Assembly (NCBI RefSeq): GCF_000002235.5
Contig: NW_022145594.1
Location: 14,611,001 to 14,675,000, forward strand
Length of the DNA stretch: 64,000 nucleotides
Direction: 5' to 3'
Source: Strongylocentrotus purpuratus
Lineage: Eukaryota; Echinodermata; Echinoidea; Camarodonta; Strongylocentrotidae
The notes under the pieces are model-generated. The model did not search any database. It was not told the origin of the DNA and saw only the letters and a list, made by a program, of their open reading frames with translations. The number at the start of each line of letters is the position of its first letter. Position 1 is the stretch's first letter. Below, in pieces: positions 59,301 through 64,000 of the stretch. The translations under genes and the position numbers were made by a program.

Positions 59301-60247
59301 TGCGTCCAGAACTACATGTTACCCGTATACAACGTGAATACGAAATTATATTCACTTCTTGATCTCCAAAAGCAAAACAAATAACAACAATAACTGCAAT
59401 GTATTATTTATTTTTTAAAGATACATCATATGTATTGACTTCTTGAAGAGTGGAAGCTAAACATTGATGACATTTTTTTCTTTCTTTCTTCTGTTGGAAC
59501 TGTAATAGGATTAGCATCTCCAGTAATGCAGACCTCTGGAAACCTTCCAGTCGATGACACATCTCAAAATAGCGAGCCAGCATCAGCAAGCGGTGCTAAG
59601 GTGACAAAACCCTTGAATAGATAATAACTGAGTAAGCTAGATGACAACAAATATAAAACCAAGCCTAATGTTCTGATTATGAAACAAGATCAATGTTAGC
59701 AAATTATGAGATAAGAAATTCTAACATATATTTTGGTTTATTCTTTTTATAGTGTTTGTTCATTTAAATGTGTTCGTATGTGTGTTTGTTTTAACTGATT
59801 TTAAACGATGATAAGAAGGATTTTTTCTTGTTTATTTATCAAGCAAAATATGGTATTTTACTTCACCGTAATTCACATTGTTGACCTTGGTGATTCTTTT
59901 TTCGTTAACAGCCTTTGGACCGCACTTTTGACCAATCAGACCCCACGTATGCAACTCCCGATGTTTCCGAAGTACCCCATACCTACATGGCCATGAAGCC
60001 TATACAGAACTGCAAGTCCCAAGCTAGTACTAGCCAACATGTCTCCCATCCCATCCCCCCAGTTGTGCATTACGTTAGCCCAACACTCGTCCGCAAGCAA
60101 GCCCACGCACACTCTAATCTGAAGGAGGAGCCTACATATCTTAACACCGAAGGTGCGTTTACCTATTGTGAAATTAGTACCGATATTCCAAACATTGTTC
60201 AGGGTGACACCAAGGGTCGTGATAATGTGTCAACTACGTACCTCTAA
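56049..60247 (+). CDS. Ig-superfamily receptor F (signal exon not found)
   Basis: Seven exons in frame: 56049-56354 (V), 56843-57190 (C2), 58146-58211 and 58566-58631 (two 66-nt stalks), 59049-59174 (membrane), 59509-59600 (juxtamembrane), 59912-60247 (tail, stop TAA). Exon lengths and phases equal or nearly equal those of gene C (stalks 66/66, membrane 126). No frame break in any exon. No signal exon was recognised between the relic cassette E (ends 55862) and 56049. It may lie further upstream, be divergent, or F may be spliced to an exon of another copy. V belongs to the D-type subgroup rather than the A/C type. Same inferred role as gene C. Confidence 0.83.
56843..57190 (+). CDS. Gene F exon: C2-like Ig domain
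   Basis: 348-nt phase 1-1 exon. VPPKGLVVVEKTDD at the start, TLVCKTDAS and IVLVCKVAS as the canonical Cys pair, NLKWVYP as the core Trp, ending VLIKNE. Intact, unlike its neighbours at 47307 and 55518. Confidence 0.85.
58146..58631 (+). CDS. Gene F: two 66-nt stalk exons (58146-58211 and 58566-58631)
   Basis: Phase 1-1 both. The first encodes DELTTSTNGLMTG and on to TSTA, the second SNGVSLVSTFVVSTTGN and IITSS. Sequence has diverged from gene C while length is identical. Confidence 0.75.
59049..59174 (+). CDS. Gene F transmembrane exon
   Basis: 126-nt phase 1-1 exon: DDSLHSCQCNFQP outside, helix IWILYIVAVCSLMQVLFVVI, then VKKRQ. It keeps the CQC motif and a helix-internal Gln (MQV) at the same place as gene C (IQV), an unusual polar residue in a membrane helix. 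Confidence 0.82.
59509..59600 (+). CDS. Gene F juxtamembrane exon
   Basis: 92-nt exon, phase 1 to 0, after GTAATAG and before GTGACA. Polar GLASPVMQTSGNLPVDDTS and on, ending SGAK, matching SSAK at the end of the gene C exon. Confidence 0.72.
59912..60247 (+). CDS. Gene F tyrosine tail exon
   Basis: 111 residues, phase 0. HTYMAMKPI is identical to gene C. VHYVSPTLV, PTYLNTE (YxN), FTYCEIS and the C-terminus VSTTYL are also conserved. The YSNL site of gene C is HSNL here, so one tyrosine is lost. Conservation is strongest around tyrosines, as expected for docking sites under selection. Confidence 0.83.
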   Translation, partial: PLDRTFDQSDPTYATPDVSEVPHTYMAMKPIQNCKSQASTSQHVSHPIPPVVHYVSPTLVRKQAHAHSNLKEEPTYLNTEGAFTYCEISTDIPNIVQGDTKGRDNVSTTYL

Positions 60248-61607
60248 ATCAATGAACCTGAAGTTTTAATATATTAAAGTATTACCCATCCATTAAAACA
60301 AAAACCTGTTGGTATCAATGTTACTGTTATGTTATACATTTCCCTCTGCATCGAAAACATTACCCTTATTATAGTAATGATGCAAATGAAATTGAAACAA
60401 TCTAAGTGTACATTTATATAAAATACTTTAACTGTTGCTTGCACTAATTGTACTATCATGTTTCATACACTTTCTTTGCACTTAACTAAAAATCAATGAA
60501 TTGGAATCGTAGTTAGGATGAAAATGACGTGAACTTAAAATGTACATTAATGAAAAAAAAGGTAGTTTCACTCTCTTCTCTGAATGTAATAACATGTGCA
60601 CATTATAGCGTAATCATAACGAAATAATTTTAAGAATAAATTAAAATTCACATTTTGTCAATGTATGTTCATCTTTGCTAATGATAATGATATGTTAAGG
60701 TATAAAGCATTCACAAGATATATCTCAGATAAAATCAAATTTCTTTCACCGGAATACTTAATAAGCGGTTATTTTAAATGAATGATAAAACTCCAATTGC
60801 AGTTCTCTGTTGCAATTTTATATTCGAATTATGAGAAGGCGATAGTTCGATGTAAAAAACGAGAAACGGGAATAATTCATGTACATTTAAGAATCAAGTA
60901 TTTAACTTGTAAGGCACTAACACAAATCTATACTGTATGGAAAATTGAAATGAGGAAGTAACGAATCATTGAATCATGTTTTAATTCCATACTAACACAT
61001 TGCTGATGCCTAGGGCATGCGTTTGTAAAGTAAATTGCTAATATAAAATTGGGGAAAAACAACTATTTTAGCCATCACTGTATCAGGGACTGGTTTTCGA
61101 AACAAAATATTAAGTACCAATTTATGTAAGTGGAGTGACAGTTATATGCATCCTATTGTGTACTGAAAGTAAAATGAGATGTATGTCATGTCCACTTATT
61201 TATTTATTATTTGATATAATGCCTGCCTCACGGGGGTAGATCAAGGGGTTGGATATACATACTTGTGTGTAATAGCATATTTCAAATAAGCTGAACTTAT
61301 AACTTCTGCAAAGACATTTTGCAATACTCCTTTATAAAAGCCGCTTCTTAGTAGACCAAGCATTCGAGGCCGCTGGAATATATTAGGGCCCGCATGTCCG
61401 TATGCGCTCTGTTACTTTATTTTTCTCATTTTCTACATACTGGTAATCCGGTAGCCAAAAGATAGCGTGGGGAATATTTTTAGGTGGTCTTATACATTAT
61501 GTTTGTAAAAAATATATGTGTGTAAAATGTATGAAGGTGACTGTTTTAGAAGTGAAAAGGTATGTTTTCATAAATGCTCTCAAAGTAATAGGAATAGGTC
61601 AGGAATG
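60248..61607. repeat. 3' flank of gene F, duplicated
   Basis: 60560-61260 matches 34190-35140 and 53380-54180. ATTAAA near 60272 is a possible polyadenylation signal. No other gene seen. Confidence 0.6.
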
Positions 61608-61613
61608 TCCTAA

Positions 61614-61650
<37 letters not shown>

Positions 61651-61894
61651 GCCTAATAGTCCACTCCAAATTTTATTAAACCGAAACGGAAATTCTTTTT
61701 GCCCAATTGATCGTGAGCCCGGCAGCCACTGAGCAGCGCCAGATCGACGTTGCTCTATCCCTTATTGTTGAACGCCAAACAAGGTAGCAACAACTCCCAT
61801 CTTTTAACGTCTTTTGGTATGACGCGGCCGGGGTTCGAACCCACGACCTCCCGGTTGTGAGGCGGACGCTCTACTGACTGAGCCAACACTCCGG
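61608..61894 (-). mobile_element. tRNA-derived SINE, minus strand
   Basis: In reverse complement it starts with a tRNA-like head: TGGCTCAGTCAGTAGAGCG (A box), then CCGCCTCACAACCGGGAGG and GGGTTCGAACCCC (B box). A body follows (GCGTCATACCAAAAGACGTT) and an (ATT)n tail at 61615-61652. The tail matches that of the LINEs here, suggesting their machinery moved it. The head lacks a matching 3' acceptor arm, so it is not a tRNA gene. Confidence 0.85.
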
Positions 61895-63100
61895 TGAATG
61901 TTAATGTGTGTATGAATCTCTCATTCATCTACAATGGATTGTTTGTGTGTTCGCAAGAAAAATGTCGGGGCCTGATTTCGATCAGCCGCAAACCTCCCTT
62001 TTCTCGAAACATATTAATACTCATATGCATGTCTGTGTAGCTACGATTAATGGCTGCCGGGTTTCTATAAATGTACAATAAAAGCGAAATCAACAATGGA
62101 TGCAATTTTCAAAACTGATCAAATCCTGCATTCATATATTTTTTGTCGATAATGACCATCAATAAATTGGACTAGGAAGAAGAAGATATCATTATCAACA
62201 TCATTAATTACTCCAATCTCAGGTTTCGATGAATTGTTACCATGATTATACATACAACTATTTGAATTTTAAATATGGTATAATTGTGACAGACATAAAA
62301 GTGTTCCCATGTGTTTCAAACTTTTATTTTTTTCTCTATGAAGGAAGTAACGAGTATAATTAAGTTAGTGGAAAATCCCCTTCTATTCTTTGAAATTTGA
62401 AATATTCGCGCCTCAATAACTATATGAACACAACGTGCAACTTTACACATGTATATTCAATTAAAATATTAGGCATATTTTCATACATGTAGAAATGCAA
62501 AGCTATTTACATGTCGACGGTACTTTTTTGATGTAAATCAAATTGATCATTATATATAACAGTTGGTAAGACTTTTTAAATATATGTATATAGGTCTGTT
62601 TGTTTATATATCAACACACATAGAGCGTTCTTCTTTAGCATTGTACATGCATTGCTGGATATATTTTTTTTTTTTTTTTTTTTTTTATCTCTTTCTACAT
62701 TTGCATATATTTTGTAAAGTAATAATCTTGCACTAACCGCAATTTTCATCTGTATTTCGACAAGTGCCATCTTTTTGAGTGAATATAATAAATCGTTTAA
62801 AAACATACACATACAATTAGTAGTATTGGTCTTATTGTAATGCGTTGTCAAAATAACATATTAAACTCCTTATGTCGTCTATGGTTTTGCTTTTTAATAT
62901 TATGTTCATTATCATCACTATCTGTATTATCATTATTGATTATTGCCTCGACTACGATTGTTCTTCTTGTTATTCTTCTTTTATTCTTGCTGTTCTATTT
63001 TAAAATATGTCTTCAACAATTAAATATTGAGGATTCAAGATTGAATATTTTTAATACATTCGTTCACATACTGATGGCTTAATAATTGGCAATATGTCTT
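61895..63100. other. AT-rich stretch, partly duplicated flank
   Basis: 61900-62200 matches 54230-54450 behind copy D. 62663-62686 is a T run. The rest has no recognised feature. Confidence 0.4.
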
Positions 63101-63102
63101 AC

Positions 63103-63303
63103 TGGTCAAACAAAAACACATCAGGATTACAATAAACATAATACAAAATCAAGAAATATAATTATATATATATATAATATTGACAATCTAGGCCCCCTTT
63201 ATTATACCACCTACATTTGTGATCTAACAACCTGTATGCAAAAGTGTAATATATCTTTATACGCAGACGACGCATGTATAGAATACCATGGTAAAACAAA
63301 ATA
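63103..63303 (+). mobile_element. LINE reverse-transcriptase fragment
   Basis: LGPLYYTTYICDLTTCMQKC followed by NISLYADDACIEYHG is the catalytic palm region (the YADD motif) of a LINE reverse transcriptase. Only this part is present, followed by a stop. Confidence 0.75.
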
Positions 63304-63394
63304 GTTAATTGGATATGTGGTCATTATTGATCTTATACGCCCCTCCAAATGGTTGAACTCAACAGATTATGCCTAAATGACAATATAAAGGCAT

Positions 63395-64000
63395 GCTATT
63401 TGTAAAGGAGAGCTCACTAGACGAAGCCACTGATGCTATCACAAGTTATGTCAAGTTTTGTGTCGACTCGATTATACCCCTTAAAACGTTTAAAATGTTT
63501 CCCAACAATAAGCCATGGGTTACAAAGGAACTCCGGGACCTGCTGAAGGTAAAGAATGGTGCACTCATCAACGGTAACAAGACGCGTGTCAAAGAGGTAC
63601 AAAGGGAAATTAAACGCTTAGTTGACTCTTGTAAAATGTCTTATAAAAACAAGCTCGAAAATAACTTTCGAAATAACAAACCTGCTGCTGCCTGGAAAAC
63701 GATGGAGGTGATTACTGGGTATAAACCAAAGCCCAAGACTCTGGGATTTGACATAACACAGGACTTTGTCGATGAACTGAATGACTTCTATTGTAGATAT
63801 GATAAAAAGTTTACAGTTGAAAATGACGTAATTGCACTCAGACTAAGGCAAATGTTAAGTGAATCTGAAAATGTAATTTGTATCTCTGAACATGATGTTA
63901 GGCGATGTTTTGGGGCACTTAAAACTAATAAAGCCCCAGGGCCTGACGGTATCTGTAACAAAGTACTCAAGCTTTGTAGGGATCAGTTAGCCGGGGTATT
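63395..64000 (+). mobile_element. L2/CR1-type LINE, open frame running off the window
   Basis: One frame stays open from about 63420 to the window end. It encodes the stretch between endonuclease and reverse transcriptase (NNKPWVTKELRDLLKVKNGA, YKNKLENNFRNNKPAAAWKT, DFVDELNDFYCRYD) and the start of the RT domain (FGALKTNKAPGPDGICNKVL). Typical of L2-like LINEs of aquatic animals. Its 5' part is missing, replaced by the fragment before it. Length downstream is unknown. Confidence 0.85.

Noticed and set aside
61800-61894. Possible tRNA gene with both internal promoter boxes
   Set aside because: Lacks a pairing acceptor arm and is followed by a SINE body and (ATT)n tail.
1-64000. CRISPR arrays, operons, bacterial promoters or terminators
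   Set aside because: The window is eukaryotic with introns and LINEs; the direct repeats seen are microsatellites or transposon-related.

Overview
The window looks like invertebrate deuterostome nuclear DNA, probably an echinoderm and possibly a sea cucumber. It is AT-rich, its genes are split by phase-1 introns, and it carries CR1/L2-type LINEs, a tRNA-derived SINE, many small inverted-repeat elements, and long homopolymer and trinucleotide runs. The species assignment is inference from style only.

The host content is a plus-strand tandem array of one family of immunoglobulin (Ig) superfamily receptors. The unit is a signal exon, a V-like Ig exon, a C2-like Ig exon, two short Ser/Thr-rich linker exons, a transmembrane exon, a juxtamembrane exon and a tyrosine-bearing tail exon. 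Every splice junction up to the transmembrane exon is phase 1. One gene (29258-33708) can be read from signal peptide to stop in eight exons (464 residues). A second (56049-60247) is complete apart from an unseen signal exon.

The left part (291-21545) has one V-C2 ectodomain followed by two different transmembrane-plus-tail modules. Module A (11453-15594) has a proline-rich segment and a duplicated pair of tyrosine exons. Module B (18670-21545) has the tail type shared with the other genes. The layout suggests one locus with alternative receptor ends. A broken copy (46327-51487) and two relics (27016-27323 and 55130-55862) show birth and death of copies. The 3' flanks of three units are also duplicated.

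Mobile DNA fills most of the rest. 1860-6955 is an old minus-strand LINE with a younger plus-strand LINE inside it. Further LINE pieces lie near 20.1, 22.4-23.0, 24.5, 25.6, 41.3-42.9, 51.5-53.1 and 63.1-64.0 kb, the last running off the window with an open frame. Several hAT-like elements show 8-bp target duplications (9153-9481, 43298-43693, 40284-40454, 35848-36130). A nested foldback composite (48397-49490) sits inside the Ig exon of the broken copy. 9360-11430 holds repeated partial duplications that copy a linker exon.

The receptor tails carry YxxM, YxN, YxxL/V and SH3-ligand motifs. The most plausible reading is a cell-surface immune-type receptor family that signals through SH2-domain proteins. 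Ligands and expression cannot be read from the sequence.
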